A DNA stretch of 64,000 bases, taken from contig NZ_JACHGV010000011.1 of assembly GCF_014202475.1 (NCBI RefSeq), positions 1-64,000 of the forward strand, in the 5' to 3' direction. The position numbers were made by a program, and so were the translations under genes. Below are positions 15,804-25,505 of the stretch, piece after piece. The notes below the pieces were generated by a model. The model saw nothing but the letters and a program-made list of their open reading frames with translations, was not told the origin of the DNA and did not search any database. This DNA is from Streptomyces paradoxus. GTDB lineage: Bacteria > Actinomycetota > Actinomycetes > Streptomycetales > Streptomycetaceae. Positions within the stretch are counted from its first letter, which is position 1; every line of letters starts with the position of its first letter.

Positions 15804-16976
15804 TCACCGCTCAGCGGCCAGCACCGCCGCGAGGCCCTCTTGCAGATCTTTGACGAAGTACTCGGGAACCTCCAGCGACGGGAAGTGTCCCCCGATTTCG
15901 GGCGACCTCCATCGGACGATCTGCCGGTACCGCTCCCGCGCCCAGGGGCGTGGACACTTCTCGATGTCGCGGGGATACATCGTGATTGCTGACGGGACGT
16001 CGACACGAAGTTCGGGATCGAGCGAGTTGTGGCTCTCGTAGTAGATGCGAGCCGCCGATGCGCCGGTCCGCGTCAGCCAGTAGAGGGTGACGTTGTCGAG
16101 AATGCGGTCCCTGGAAATCCTCTCGAACGGGCTGTCCTCGGTGTCTGACCACTCGGCGAACTTGTCGAGGATCCAGGCAAGAAGGCCGACCGGTGAGTCG
16201 ACGAGCGAGTAGCCGATGGTCTGCGGTCGGGTCGCCTGCTGCTTCGCGTACGCGGCGCGGTGGCGCCAGAAATGGCGTGTTTCCTCGGTCCACTTACGCT
16301 CGGCGGCCGTCAGCCCGTCTGTTGTCAACCCGGGCGGCGCCTCCGCGAACGTTGTGTGGATACCGAGAACGTGCGCCGGGAACCTGCCGCCGAGGACCGT
16401 CGTGATGTTGCCTCCCCAGTCGCCGCCGTGGGCCACGAACTTGCTGTAGCCCAGCCTTCCCATCAACTCGACCCATGCGGCAGCGATCTTTTCGGTTCCC
16501 CACCCGGTGGCGGCCGGCTTGTCGCTGTGGCCGAAGCCAGGAAGTGACGGGACCACGACGTGGAACGCCGGCGCCTCCGCAGCGGCCGGATCTGCGAGCT
16601 CGTCCACCACATCGATGAACTCAGCGATGCTGCCCGGCCAGCCGTGCGTCAAGATCAGAGGAGCGGCATCTGCGCGCGCGGATCGACGGTGCAGGAAGTG
16701 AATTCCCAGACCATCAATGGTCGTGCGGAACTGGCCGATACCCGCAAGGCGCTGTTCGAACGACCGCCAGTTGTACCCGGTGCGCCAGTAGTCCACGAGA
16801 TCGACGAGGTCCGCCAGAGGAACGCCCTGCTCCCATCGGCGAGGATCCGGCGCGGCGCGATGGACCGTCTCGGTCTCCGGCAGGCGCGCCGCAGCTAGTC
16901 GCCCGCGCAGATCGTCGAGGTCGGTGTCAGTCGCATGGGCTTCAAATGCTTGCACGTCGCTGGTTGGACGGGGCAT
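15804..16976 (-). CDS. Epoxide hydrolase, EHN family
   Basis: A 390-aa microsomal-type epoxide hydrolase: N-terminal EHN domain (WRTGYNWRSFEQRLA), oxyanion motif HGWPGS near residue 111, nucleophile Asp186 in GGDWGG, lid tyrosines, and the catalytic His in GGHFPS near the C-terminus. It hydrolyses epoxides to diols through an ester intermediate. ATG 16976 follows AGGAGG. It is divergent from a CGNR regulator and shares twin operators with it, so it is likely induced by its substrate. Confidence 0.9.
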   Translation of the reverse strand: MPRPTSDVQAFEAHATDTDLDDLRGRLAAARLPETETVHRAAPDPRRWEQGVPLADLVDLVDYWRTGYNWRSFEQRLAGIGQFRTTIDGLGIHFLHRRSARADAAPLILTHGWPGSIAEFIDVVDELADPAAAEAPAFHVVVPSLPGFGHSDKPAATGWGTEKIAAAWVELMGRLGYSKFVAHGGDWGGNITTVLGGRFPAHVLGIHTTFAEAPPGLTTDGLTAAERKWTEETRHFWRHRAAYAKQQATRPQTIGYSLVDSPVGLLAWILDKFAEWSDTEDSPFERISRDRILDNVTLYWLTRTGASAARIYYESHNSLDPELRVDVPSAITMYPRDIEKCPRPWARERYRQIVRWRSPEIGGHFPSLEVPEYFVKDLQEGLAAVLAAER

Positions 16977-16996
16977 GAGGCCTCCTGGCCATCGCG

Positions 16997-17057
16997 GAAC
17001 CGGCTAAGACGGTTCTAGCATGCCACCGCGCCGGCTCACAACCGGCTAAGGTGGTTC
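16997..17057. promoter_or_regulatory. Twin operators between epoxide hydrolase and CGNR regulator
   Basis: Two copies of an imperfect palindrome: GAACC-GGCTAAGAC-GGTTC (16997-17015) and AACC-GGCTAAGGT-GGTT (17040-17056). Both share the core AACCGGCTAAG, and their starts are about 42 bp apart. The second copy abuts the regulator start codon and overlaps its AAGGTGG Shine-Dalgarno, so binding could block translation initiation as well as transcription. Confidence 0.6.
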
Positions 17058-17058
17058 C

Positions 17059-17634
17059 ATGCGTGCTGAGTTCCCTGATTTCCGCCTCGGCAAGGTGCTG
17101 GCGACCAGCTTCACGGCGACTCTGACGGAGCGTCGTGGCAACGCCGTGGAGCGCATTCCCACGCCGCACCGACTCGTCGACTGGCTGACAGTGAGCGGCC
17201 TCCCCGTGGACTCCTGCACCACTGCCCAGCTCGACCTCGCCCGGGAACTGCGGGAGTCGATTCACGCCGCCGCGACAGCGGCCGCAATGCAGGACCCGCT
17301 CCCTGAATCTGCTGTCCACGTCATCAATGACCGCAGTGTCGAAGGGCGGGCTGCCGCGATCCTGACGCCTGAAGGAAAGCGGCAGTGGCGGCTCGGCTCG
17401 CGTTCCTGTGTGGAAGACGCCCTGAGCGTGATCGCCGCCGATGCGATCAGCATCATCGCCGGTGAACGGGACGGGAGATTGGCCTTGTGCGCATCTCCCA
17501 CCTGTCAAGCCGCCTTCTTCGACACCAGCCAAAGTCGCACCCGCAGATGGTGCGACATGAACACGTGCGGGAATCGTCAGAAGAAAGCGCGCTTCAACGC
17601 CAACCAGCGCAAGAATCCCAGACCAGCGGATTGA
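17059..17634 (+). CDS. CGNR zinc-finger transcriptional regulator
   Basis: A 191-aa protein with an N-terminal ABATE-like ligand domain (DWLTVSG, TTAQLDLARELRESIH) and a C-terminal CGNR zinc finger: CASPTCQAAFFDTSQSRTRR, then WCDMNTCGNRQKKARF. The four cysteines and the CGNR tetrad are intact. The family binds DNA through the finger and often controls an adjacent enzyme. Here it is divergent from the epoxide hydrolase with twin palindromes between. The start is ATG 17059 with AGGTGG 4 nt upstream. Confidence 0.9.
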   Translation: MRAEFPDFRLGKVLATSFTATLTERRGNAVERIPTPHRLVDWLTVSGLPVDSCTTAQLDLARELRESIHAAATAAAMQDPLPESAVHVINDRSVEGRAAAILTPEGKRQWRLGSRSCVEDALSVIAADAISIIAGERDGRLALCASPTCQAAFFDTSQSRTRRWCDMNTCGNRQKKARFNANQRKNPRPAD

Positions 17635-17655
17635 GCCAGCGAACGGTCCTGTCCA

Positions 17656-18193
17656 GGATGGCCGTGCCGCAGGCCCAGGACCCGGCCTTTCGTGGTGCTG
17701 GCGGACAAGGCGTACTGGACACGCTGCTGGTGTACCTGTTGCGCACCTGGTGGCTGCGGAGATCACCGGAGGGGCGGGAGACGACGGGCTGGGCGGCAGC
17801 CCTGCGGGACCCCGCGGTGACCGCCGCACTGCAGGCGATGCACTCCGACCCGGCTCTGCCCTGGACAGTGGACGGGCTGGCCTCGCATGTCCTCCTGTCC
17901 AGGGGCGCATTCGCGCGTCGCCTCACCGCCCTGGCGGGCAGGCCGCCCTTGCCTGCCTGACCTGGGTGCGCATGACAGCGGCGGGCCGACTGCTGCGCTC
18001 GGGCGACACGCCGCTGCGCGTCGTGGCGGAACGCGCGGGCCACACATCGGAGTTCGCCTTCGCCAAGGCGTTCAAGCGCGAGTACGGCATGCCACCTGGG
18101 CAGTACCGTCACCGCCCCGCGGCCGACGTCGGCGGCCGGCCGGTTGCCGGCGTCGCCCGGAACGGCGTCACCGGGCCGGGATCGGCTGAGTGA
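17656..18193 (+). pseudogene. AraC family regulator remnant (N-terminally truncated, frameshifted)
   Basis: One frame reads a cupin-to-HTH linker and the first helix-turn-helix (VLDTLLVYLLRTWW, PWTVDGLASHVLLSRGAF, LTALAGRPPL) and stops at 17958-17960. Another frame takes over without a gap: LTWVRMTAAGRLLRSGD, VVAERAGHTSEFAFAKAF, KREYGMPPGQYR. Together they are the C-terminal DNA-binding half of a cupin-AraC regulator with a frameshift near 17950. The sensory N-terminus is missing. No other gene was seen in 17635-18167. Confidence 0.75.
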
Positions 18194-18536
18194 TGTTCAC
18201 CGGATTGCCGTCGGGGTCCGAGATGTGGGCGACGCGCTGGCCCCACGGCATGTCGTTGGGGCCGCTGCGGACCGAGCCGCCCAGCGCCACCACCCGGCCG
18301 AGCGTCTCGTCGACGTCCTCGACACCGATGCTCAGCAGGATCCGCGACGCCGGCCCGGTCCCCGCGTTCGCCTGGGCCACGAGTCCGAGGTCGGTGTCGC
18401 CGATGCGCAAGCCGAGGTAGAAGGCCGGGCCTTCCGCCGGTACCCGGAAGGTCTCCTCAGCGCCGAACAACTTCGTGTAGAAGCCGAGCAGAGCGTCCTG
18501 GTCGGCGGTCACGATCACTGGCTGGATGGTGGACAT
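18168..18536 (-). CDS. VOC superfamily (glyoxalase/bleomycin resistance-like) protein
   Basis: A 122-aa single vicinal-oxygen-chelate domain: FYTKLFGAEETFRVP, YLGLRIGDTDLGLV, and the C-terminal metal-site pattern AHISDPDGNPVNITQP. Likely a dimeric small-molecule binding or dioxygenase/lyase-type protein of unknown substrate. ATG 18536 has AGGAG upstream. The longer in-frame reading upstream would run through tandem repeats and is rejected. Confidence 0.85.
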   Translation of the reverse strand: MSTIQPVIVTADQDALLGFYTKLFGAEETFRVPAEGPAFYLGLRIGDTDLGLVAQANAGTGPASRILLSIGVEDVDETLGRVVALGGSVRSGPNDMPWGQRVAHISDPDGNPVNITQPIPAR

Positions 18537-18550
18537 GGCACTCCTGTCGA

Positions 18551-18579
18551 GAACGGTCGTGTCGCCGGGTAGACCGTTC
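18551..18579. promoter_or_regulatory. Inverted repeat upstream of the VOC gene
   Basis: GAACGGTC (18551-18558) and GACCGTTC (18572-18579) form perfect 8-bp arms around a 13-nt spacer, ending 15 bp before the VOC start codon. Position and symmetry suggest an operator, or a hairpin in the VOC leader. Confidence 0.4.
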
Positions 18580-18600
18580 GAGGACGGTGAACTCATCGCC

Positions 18601-18648
18601 CGACCGCCCGACCGCCCGACCGCCCCACCGCCCCACCGCCCCACCGCA
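18601..18648. repeat. 8-bp tandem repeat
   Basis: Six consecutive octamers: CGACCGCC three times, then CCACCGCC twice and CCACCGCA. This is simple-sequence expansion in the gap between the VOC gene and the next genes. No coding function is apparent. Confidence 0.8.
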
Positions 18649-18731
18649 CGAGCGTTCGGGGATTCAGGGATGCGGAGCAGTTCAAGGACAGGCGGTGAAG
18701 GCCGTTCGCGGCGGAGGGAAACCCGACGCGG

Positions 18732-18868
18732 TCAACGTCTGTGGCCTTCGTGCAGCTCCAACCGCTCCCCTTCGAATCCTGCGCGGAACCCGCGGTCGTG
18801 CGAGACGGCGACCACCGCCCCCGGGTACGCCGCGAGCGCGGTCTGGAGGTCCTCGACCAGGTAAACCT
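18732..18868 (-). pseudogene. ABC-F ATPase C-terminal remnant
   Basis: About 45 codons in the minus strand read VEDLQTALAAYPGAVVAVSH, then DRGFRAGFEGERLEL, ending in a TGA. This is the D-loop/H-loop end of an ABC-F type ATPase (antibiotic-resistance or ribosome-protection family). Nothing upstream of this piece remains, so it is the 3' stump of a lost gene. The surrounding 18649-18973 holds no other recognisable gene. Confidence 0.6.
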
Positions 18869-18973
18869 GCCGGCGGCGAGCGCCGCCCTCGGTGCGAACC
18901 GCTCCTCCAGCGCAGGCCAGTCTCCCCCCATTGGCCGTTCCCGCCCGCTCAGACGGGCGGTTACGGTCCGGGC

Positions 18974-20350
18974 ATGGACGAGCTGACCAGGATCATCCGT
19001 CACGCCGCCGAGCACGCCGCCGCCTACCGCCGTTCGCTGCCCGGGCGGCCGGTGGCGCGTCCCGTGGACCACGCAGCCCTGCGCACCGCCTTCTCCCGCC
19101 CCTTGAACCACTCCCCCGCCGACCCGCTCACGGTGATCGACGAGCTGGTGGCCGCCGCCGAGACGGGACTCGTCGCCACTGCGGGGCCGCGCTTCTTCGG
19201 TTTCGTCGTCGGCGGGGCGCTGCCCGCGGCCACCGCTGCGGAGATCCTGGCCGCCGGGTGGGATCAGAACGCCTTCAACGCCGCGCTCTCGCCCGCCGCC
19301 CTCGCCGCGGAGGAGGCGGCGGGCGCCTGGCTGAAGGACCTGCTCGGGCTCCCCGCCACGGCGTCCACCGGGTTCGTCACCGGCGGGCAGGCGGCCAATA
19401 CCGCGGGACTCGCGGCCGCCCGGCAGCACCTGCTCACCCAGGCCGGCTGGGATGTCGCGCGCCAGGGGCTGGGCGGCGCCCCGCGCCTGCGGGTGGTCGC
19501 GGGCGAGGAGCGTCACGCCACCATCGACCGCTCGCTGCGGCTGCTCGGTTTGGGCACCGACTGCGTGGACATGGTCCGCACGGACGGGCGCGGCGCCCTC
19601 GACGCCGAGGACCTCCGCCGCGTACTGGCATCCGACCCGGACACCCCGGCGATCGTCTGTACGCAGGCGGGCAACGTGAACACCGGGGCTTGCGACGATC
19701 TCCGTACCGCCTGCGATGTCACGCACGCCCGCGCCGGCTGGGTGCACGTCGACGGCGCCTTCGGCCTGTGGGCGGCCGCGAGCCCGGCGACCCGCCCCCT
19801 CGTCGACGGGGTCGAGCTGGCCGACTCCTGGGCCTGCGACGGCCACAAGTGGCTCAACGTGCCCTACGACTGCGGCTACGCGTTCTGCTCCCGCCCCGCC
19901 GTCCACGCCGACGCTCTGTCGTACACCGCCTCCTACCTCACCCGTGCCGACGGCGCTCCGGTCGGTGGGGCCGACTACACCGTCGAGTCCTCCCGCCACG
20001 CACGCGGTTTCGCCACCTGGGCGGCGCTGCGCGAACTCGGCCGGGACGGCGTCTCGGCACTCGTGGACCGCTGCTGCTCCCTCGCCCGCCGTTTCGCCGA
20101 CGGCCTGACCGCGGCGGGCTTCGACGTGGTCAACGACGTGACGCTCAACCAGGTCCTCGTCGGCTTCGGCGACGACTCCCGCACCGACCGGGTGGTGCAG
20201 GCCGTGCAGGACGACGGCACCTGCTGGATGGGCGCCACCACCTGGCGCGGCCGACGGCTGATGCGCATCTCGGTCTCCGGCCACTCCACGACCGAGGCCG
20301 ACGTCGACCGGTCGATCGCGGCGATCGTGCGACTGGCGCGGGCGTCGTAA
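18974..20350 (+). CDS. PLP-dependent amino acid decarboxylase (group II, AADC-like)
   Basis: A 458-aa fold-type I PLP enzyme with FVTGGQAANTAGLAAAR (PLP phosphate loop), HVDGAFG with Asp260 contacting the pyridine nitrogen, and Lys292 in CDGHKWLN as the Schiff-base lysine. The overall layout resembles aromatic-L-amino-acid/glutamate decarboxylases. The substrate is not determined. ATG 18974 has no clear Shine-Dalgarno and may be leaderless. A branched-chain-type ABC transporter follows; a link is possible but unproven. Confidence 0.85.
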   Translation: MDELTRIIRHAAEHAAAYRRSLPGRPVARPVDHAALRTAFSRPLNHSPADPLTVIDELVAAAETGLVATAGPRFFGFVVGGALPAATAAEILAAGWDQNAFNAALSPAALAAEEAAGAWLKDLLGLPATASTGFVTGGQAANTAGLAAARQHLLTQAGWDVARQGLGGAPRLRVVAGEERHATIDRSLRLLGLGTDCVDMVRTDGRGALDAEDLRRVLASDPDTPAIVCTQAGNVNTGACDDLRTACDVTHARAGWVHVDGAFGLWAAASPATRPLVDGVELADSWACDGHKWLNVPYDCGYAFCSRPAVHADALSYTASYLTRADGAPVGGADYTVESSRHARGFATWAALRELGRDGVSALVDRCCSLARRFADGLTAAGFDVVNDVTLNQVLVGFGDDSRTDRVVQAVQDDGTCWMGATTWRGRRLMRISVSGHSTTEADVDRSIAAIVRLARAS

Positions 20351-20520
20351 CCCTGGCGGCGCTCGCCTCGTGCGCGACCTCGATGCAGGCTGAGCCCACT
20401 CGATCGAAAAAGTGTACGTTTCGTGCTTTTCCGGGCTCCATTTGAGATCTAACCTCAAGTACAGATGGCGGGCGATGGCCGGCCAGTCGACCACCGCCGC
20501 CTGTACGAGCGGAGGCGGAG

Positions 20521-21768
20521 ATGAAAGCGTCGATACGGCGGTCCGCGATCTTCGCGAGCGCGGCCGCTCTTGTGATAGCCGTCTGCGGCACGACGGGCAC
20601 CGCCCAGGCCGATCCGGGCGATGGTGAGCTCCAGTTCGGCTACGTCCTGCCGGAGACGGGACAGCTGGCCTATCTCGGCCCGCCGCAGATCGAGTCGCTG
20701 AAGTTCGCGATAGAGAAGATCAACGACGCCGGCGGGGTCCTGGGCAAGTCCGTGCCCACCGTGGTCTCCAGTGACGAGGCGGGCCAGGAGGCCGTTGCCG
20801 CACAGTCGGCGGACCGGGTCCTGGCGGCAGGCGTGGACGCGATCGTCGGCGCCGCGGCTTCCGGCATGTCGCTGGCGTTCATCGACCGGGTGACCGGTGC
20901 GGGCGTCGTGCAGTGCTCGGGGTCGAACACCGCGCCGACCTTCACCGACTACGAGGACGACGGCTTCTACTTCCGTACCGTCCCGAGCGACGCGTTGCAG
21001 GGTCCCATCCTGGCCGACGTCGTCCGCGACGACGGCCACGACCGGGTGGCGCTGGTCGCGCGGGCGGACGACTACGGGCGCGGCCTGATGGAGGCCACCC
21101 GCAAGACGCTGGAGGAGCGCGGTGCGACGGTGACGCTGGCCGAGACCTACGACCCCAAGGCGAGCAACTTCGACCAGGTCGTCCAGCAGATCGAGAACTC
21201 CAGGCCGGACGCCGCCGTGGTGATCGCCTTCGAGGAAGGCACCCAGATCCTGCAGGGCATGATCGAGTCCGGACTCGGGCCCGACCAGATCGGCGTCTAC
21301 GGCGCCGACGGCCTGCGCAGCGAGGAACTGCCCTCGCTGGTCGCCCCGGGCCAGCCCGAGAGGCTCTCCGGGATGAAGGGGACCGCCCCGGCCTCGGCGT
21401 CGAACGAGCAGTACGTGAAGGACCTCCAGGAATTCGCGCCGGATCTGAAGGAGCTGCAGTTCGCGCCGCAGGTGTTCGACTGCGCGACGACGATCGCGCT
21501 CGCCGCCGAGAAGGCGGAGTCCGACGATCCGGGCGACTACGTGAAGGAGATGAACGGCATCACCAAGGACGGCGAGAAGTGCAACTCGTTCGCCGCCTGC
21601 AAGGAGCTGATCGCCGACGGCAAGGACATCGACTACGACGGTGTGAGCGGTCCGCTCGACTTCACCGACAAGGGCGAACCAGGCCAGGCGTCGATCGAGG
21701 TGTACGGCTACGACGACGAAGGGAAGCTGCAGACCTTGCGTACCGAGACCAGCAAGGCCGAGGAGTGA
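20521..21768 (+). CDS. livK: Branched-chain amino acid-type ABC substrate-binding protein
   Basis: A 415-aa periplasmic-binding-protein type I (Leu/Ile/Val or urea/amide-like). It has an N-terminal export signal ending near TAQADPGD, then FGYVLPETGQLAYLG, AIEKINDAGGVLG, and VGAAASGMSLAFID. No good lipobox is present (AVC at the core end is atypical), unusual for an actinobacterial binding protein that should be anchored. It converges on livF with only 22 bp between stops, so it is not in the permease/ATPase operon. An upstream TTGAG-N7-CTCAA element (20442-20458) may be regulatory. Confidence 0.88.
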   Translation: MKASIRRSAIFASAAALVIAVCGTTGTAQADPGDGELQFGYVLPETGQLAYLGPPQIESLKFAIEKINDAGGVLGKSVPTVVSSDEAGQEAVAAQSADRVLAAGVDAIVGAAASGMSLAFIDRVTGAGVVQCSGSNTAPTFTDYEDDGFYFRTVPSDALQGPILADVVRDDGHDRVALVARADDYGRGLMEATRKTLEERGATVTLAETYDPKASNFDQVVQQIENSRPDAAVVIAFEEGTQILQGMIESGLGPDQIGVYGADGLRSEELPSLVAPGQPERLSGMKGTAPASASNEQYVKDLQEFAPDLKELQFAPQVFDCATTIALAAEKAESDDPGDYVKEMNGITKDGEKCNSFAACKELIADGKDIDYDGVSGPLDFTDKGEPGQASIEVYGYDDEGKLQTLRTETSKAEE

Positions 21769-21790
21769 CCGGGAGAACCGACAGCGGGAG

Positions 21791-22531
21791 TCAACGGACG
21801 CGGGCGAGCGTGCCGAGGTACAGCTCGATCACCTTCTCGTCGTGCAGCAGGGCCGTACCCGTGCCGGTGTACGCGTTGCGGCCTTGGTCGAGGACGTAGC
21901 CGCGGTCGCAGAGCTGCAGGCACCTGCGGGCGTTCTGCTCGACCATGAGCACGGCGACGCCCGCGCTGTTGATCATTCTGCACCGGTCGAAGACGTGGTC
22001 CTGGTGGAGTGGTGACAGGCCGGCCGACGGCTCGTCGAGCAGCAGCAGCTGCGGCTCCATCATCAGGGCGCGGGCCATCGCGAGCATCTGGCGCTCGCCG
22101 CCCGACATGGCACCGGCCTTCTGCTTGCGGCGGTCGGCCAGCAGGGGGAAGAGTTCCTCGACCGCCGCGACCCGCCGCGCGTGGTCCTTGGGCCGTAGAT
22201 ACACGCCCATCCGCAGGTTCTCCTCGACGGTCAGCGTGGGGAACACGTTCTGCAGTTGCGGTACGTAGCCCACGCCACGCCGGACCAGCTCGTGGGCGGG
22301 CAGTCCGGTCACGTCCTCGCCGTGCAGCCGCACGGTCCCGCCGCGTACCCGCAGCAGCCCGAAGACGGCCTTGACCAGGGTCGACTTGCCGGCGCCGTTG
22401 GGGCCGATCACGCCGACCACCTCGCCCGGCCGCACCTCGACGCTGCATCCGCGCAGTACGTCGACGCCCGGTACGTAACCGGCGACGATCTCGTCGGCCG
22501 CCAGCACCGGTGCCTGCTCCTCAGCGGACAT
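21791..22531 (-). CDS. livF: LivF-type ABC transporter ATPase
   Basis: A 246-aa ABC ATPase: Walker A GPNGAGKST, signature SGGERQM, Walker B LLLLDEPSAGLSP, H-loop VEQNARR, and the LivF-type ending YLGTLARVR. It is the last gene of the operon livH-livM-livG-livF. Its ATG lies 2 bp after the livG stop. It would energise uptake of a branched-chain amino acid-like solute or amide. Confidence 0.92.
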   Translation of the reverse strand: MSAEEQAPVLAADEIVAGYVPGVDVLRGCSVEVRPGEVVGVIGPNGAGKSTLVKAVFGLLRVRGGTVRLHGEDVTGLPAHELVRRGVGYVPQLQNVFPTLTVEENLRMGVYLRPKDHARRVAAVEELFPLLADRRKQKAGAMSGGERQMLAMARALMMEPQLLLLDEPSAGLSPLHQDHVFDRCRMINSAGVAVLMVEQNARRCLQLCDRGYVLDQGRNAYTGTGTALLHDEKVIELYLGTLARVR

Positions 22532-22533
22532 CG

Positions 22534-23395
<862 letters not shown>

Positions 23396-23406
<11 letters not shown>

Positions 23407-24388
23407 TGAGCAGCATCTCCTTCCGGCTGCCGAGAATGCCCTGTGGCCGGAAGGCGACCAGCAGGATGAGGGCGACCCCGACCAGGGCGAAGCGCACCGC
23501 GCCGACCTCCGAGGTGCTGATGAGGTCCGGCGAGATGTGCTCGGCGTCGATGGCCTGGCGCAGCGCGCTGTCGAGGAAGCTGAGGACGAACCAGAACAGG
23601 ATCGAGCCGACGACCGGCCCGAGGATCCGCCCGGCGCCTCCGAGGACGAGCAGCGTGTACAGGAAGAACGTGACGCCCGGGTCGTAGTTGTCCGGGTTCA
23701 CGGACTGCACCTGGATGGCCTGCATCATGCCCGCGACCGCCCCGATGACGCCGCCGAGCGCGAGGCTCTGCATCTTGTAGGCGTAGACGTTCTTGCCGAG
23801 GCTGCGCGCGGCGACCTCGTCCTCGCGGATCGACCGGATGACCCGGCCCCAGGGGCTGTGGATCAGCAGGGCGAGGAGCCCTCCGACCACGAGCACCAGC
23901 GCCCATCCGACGATCATCACCCAGAGGTCACGGGAGCTGAACCTCACCAGCCACACGCCGTAGGTGCCGGGTTCGATGGGGCTGAGGGAGTAGAAGTCGT
24001 TGGCGAAGCGCTGCAGTCCGAACACCCCGCCGGTGACCGGCTCGGCCCAGCTGGACCGGTAGAAGAGCCGTAGCGTCTCCCCCGCCGCGATCGTGGTGAT
24101 CGCGAGGTAGTCGGCACGCAGCCGCAGGGTGGGCAGGCCGAGCAGCAGGGCCAGCACGATCGCGCAGGCGATTCCGCCCAGGACGCCGAGCCACATCGCG
24201 CCGCCGTACGTCGACACCGTGATGGCGAGTCCGTAGCCGCCGACCAGCATGAATCCGACCTGGCCGAAGTTCAGCAGCCCCGTGTATCCGAAGTGCAGGT
24301 TCAGTCCCATCGCCGCGAGGGCGTAGACGGCGGCGATGGGGCCGATCCCGGAGCGCAGGGCGTCGGAGACGATGGCCGAGAAGTCCAT
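23396..24388 (-). CDS. livM: LivM-type ABC permease
   Basis: A 330-aa integral membrane permease with about nine hydrophobic segments. Family motifs are GYTGLLNFGQVGFMLVGGYG, RLRADYLAITTIAAGETLRL and the cytoplasmic EAA-like loop IREDEVAARSLGKNVYAYK. It ends with RPQGILGSRKE. ATG at 24388 is 10 bp after the livH stop. It pairs with LivH as the translocation channel. Confidence 0.92.
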
Positions 24389-24398
24389 GGCACACCCC

Positions 24399-25394
24399 TC
24401 ACCCGACGCGTTCGGCCCGGCCGAGGATGCCCTGCGGCCGGACGAGGAGGACGAGGATGAGGACGAGCAGCGCCCACGCGTACTGCAGGTCGACCGGGAA
24501 CCACAGGGTGGACATCTGGGCGACGATGCCGATGACGAGGCTGCCGACCATCGCGCCGTAGGCGGAGCCGAGGCCGCCCAGGATGATCCCGGCGAACATG
24601 AGCAGCAGGAGCTTGAAGCCCATGTCCCAGGTGACGATCTCCACCAGGCCGAAGAAGACTCCGCCGAGCGCGGCCAGCCCGCCGCCGAGCATCCACACGA
24701 ACAGCACCACCCGCTGGACGTCGATGCCCGACGCCTCCGCGAGGTCACGGTTGGCGGAGACGGCCCGGACGGCCGTGCCGATCCGCGTCTTCTGCAGGAG
24801 CGCGGCGGTGCCGAGCAGCACCAGTACGGAGAGCAGGGTGACGGTGAGGTCCCGCGGGGTGATACCGGCCGGGCCCAGGTCCAAGGCGCTCTGGATGTCG
24901 TACTGCGCATAGGAGGCGGGCCGGGTCCCGTAGAGCACGAGCACGACGTGGCGCAGCAGCAGTGAGAGCCCGATGGTGACGATGAACATGTTGATCAGCC
25001 CGGTGCCCCGGGCCCGCAGCGGGCGCCAGATGCCGCGGTCGACCGCCCCGCCCAGCAGGGCGCCGAAGACCACCGCGGCGAGGGCGGCGGGGATCAGGTG
25101 CCATCCGGGACCGGCCGGGGAGACGTTGAGGAAGAACGCGAAGGTGGCGCCGATGGTGACGAACTCGCCGTGCGCGAAGTTGATCAGATGGATGGTGCCG
25201 AAGATCAGCGAGAGTCCCACCGATGTGATCGCGATGATCACTCCGAACTGGATGCCGTCGATCAGTGCTTGCAGAGCGCGCGCGGCGAACGTGGGCCCGT
25301 GCGGGACTTCCTCACCCTGTGCCTGCGCGCAGGTGACGGGCACCATGACAAGGACCAGGGTGAGGACCGGTACGAGCATCCGCTGGTAGCGCAT
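24399..25394 (-). CDS. livH: LivH-type ABC permease
   Basis: A 331-aa permease with an N-terminal signal-like segment (MLVPVLTLVLVMVPVTCAQA) and a LivH core: LIDGIQFGVIIAITSVGLSL, INFAHGEFVTIG, and the loop RIGTAVRAVSANRDLAEASG. It ends RPQGILGR. It is the first gene of the operon. ATG 25394 is chosen; an in-frame ATG at 25418 is equally possible because neither has a strong Shine-Dalgarno. It is divergent from a methyltransferase gene. Confidence 0.88.
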   Translation of the reverse strand: MRYQRMLVPVLTLVLVMVPVTCAQAQGEEVPHGPTFAARALQALIDGIQFGVIIAITSVGLSLIFGTIHLINFAHGEFVTIGATFAFFLNVSPAGPGWHLIPAALAAVVFGALLGGAVDRGIWRPLRARGTGLINMFIVTIGLSLLLRHVVLVLYGTRPASYAQYDIQSALDLGPAGITPRDLTVTLLSVLVLLGTAALLQKTRIGTAVRAVSANRDLAEASGIDVQRVVLFVWMLGGGLAALGGVFFGLVEIVTWDMGFKLLLLMFAGIILGGLGSAYGAMVGSLVIGIVAQMSTLWFPVDLQYAWALLVLILVLLVRPQGILGRAERVG

Positions 25395-25505
25395 GATGGT
25401 TCCGGTTGTCACGAACATCCCTAATGAGTTCAGTGTAGATACAGGTCGGGACGGTGATACAGGCAGCGGGCCACAGATGTGTCCACGGGCAGCAGGGGGT
25501 GCGGG

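Noticed and set aside
18587..18973. 129-codon N-terminal extension of the PLP decarboxylase
   Set aside because: It would be translated from tandem octamer repeats and the antisense of the ABC-F remnant; it is Pro/Arg-rich with no similarity to the family.
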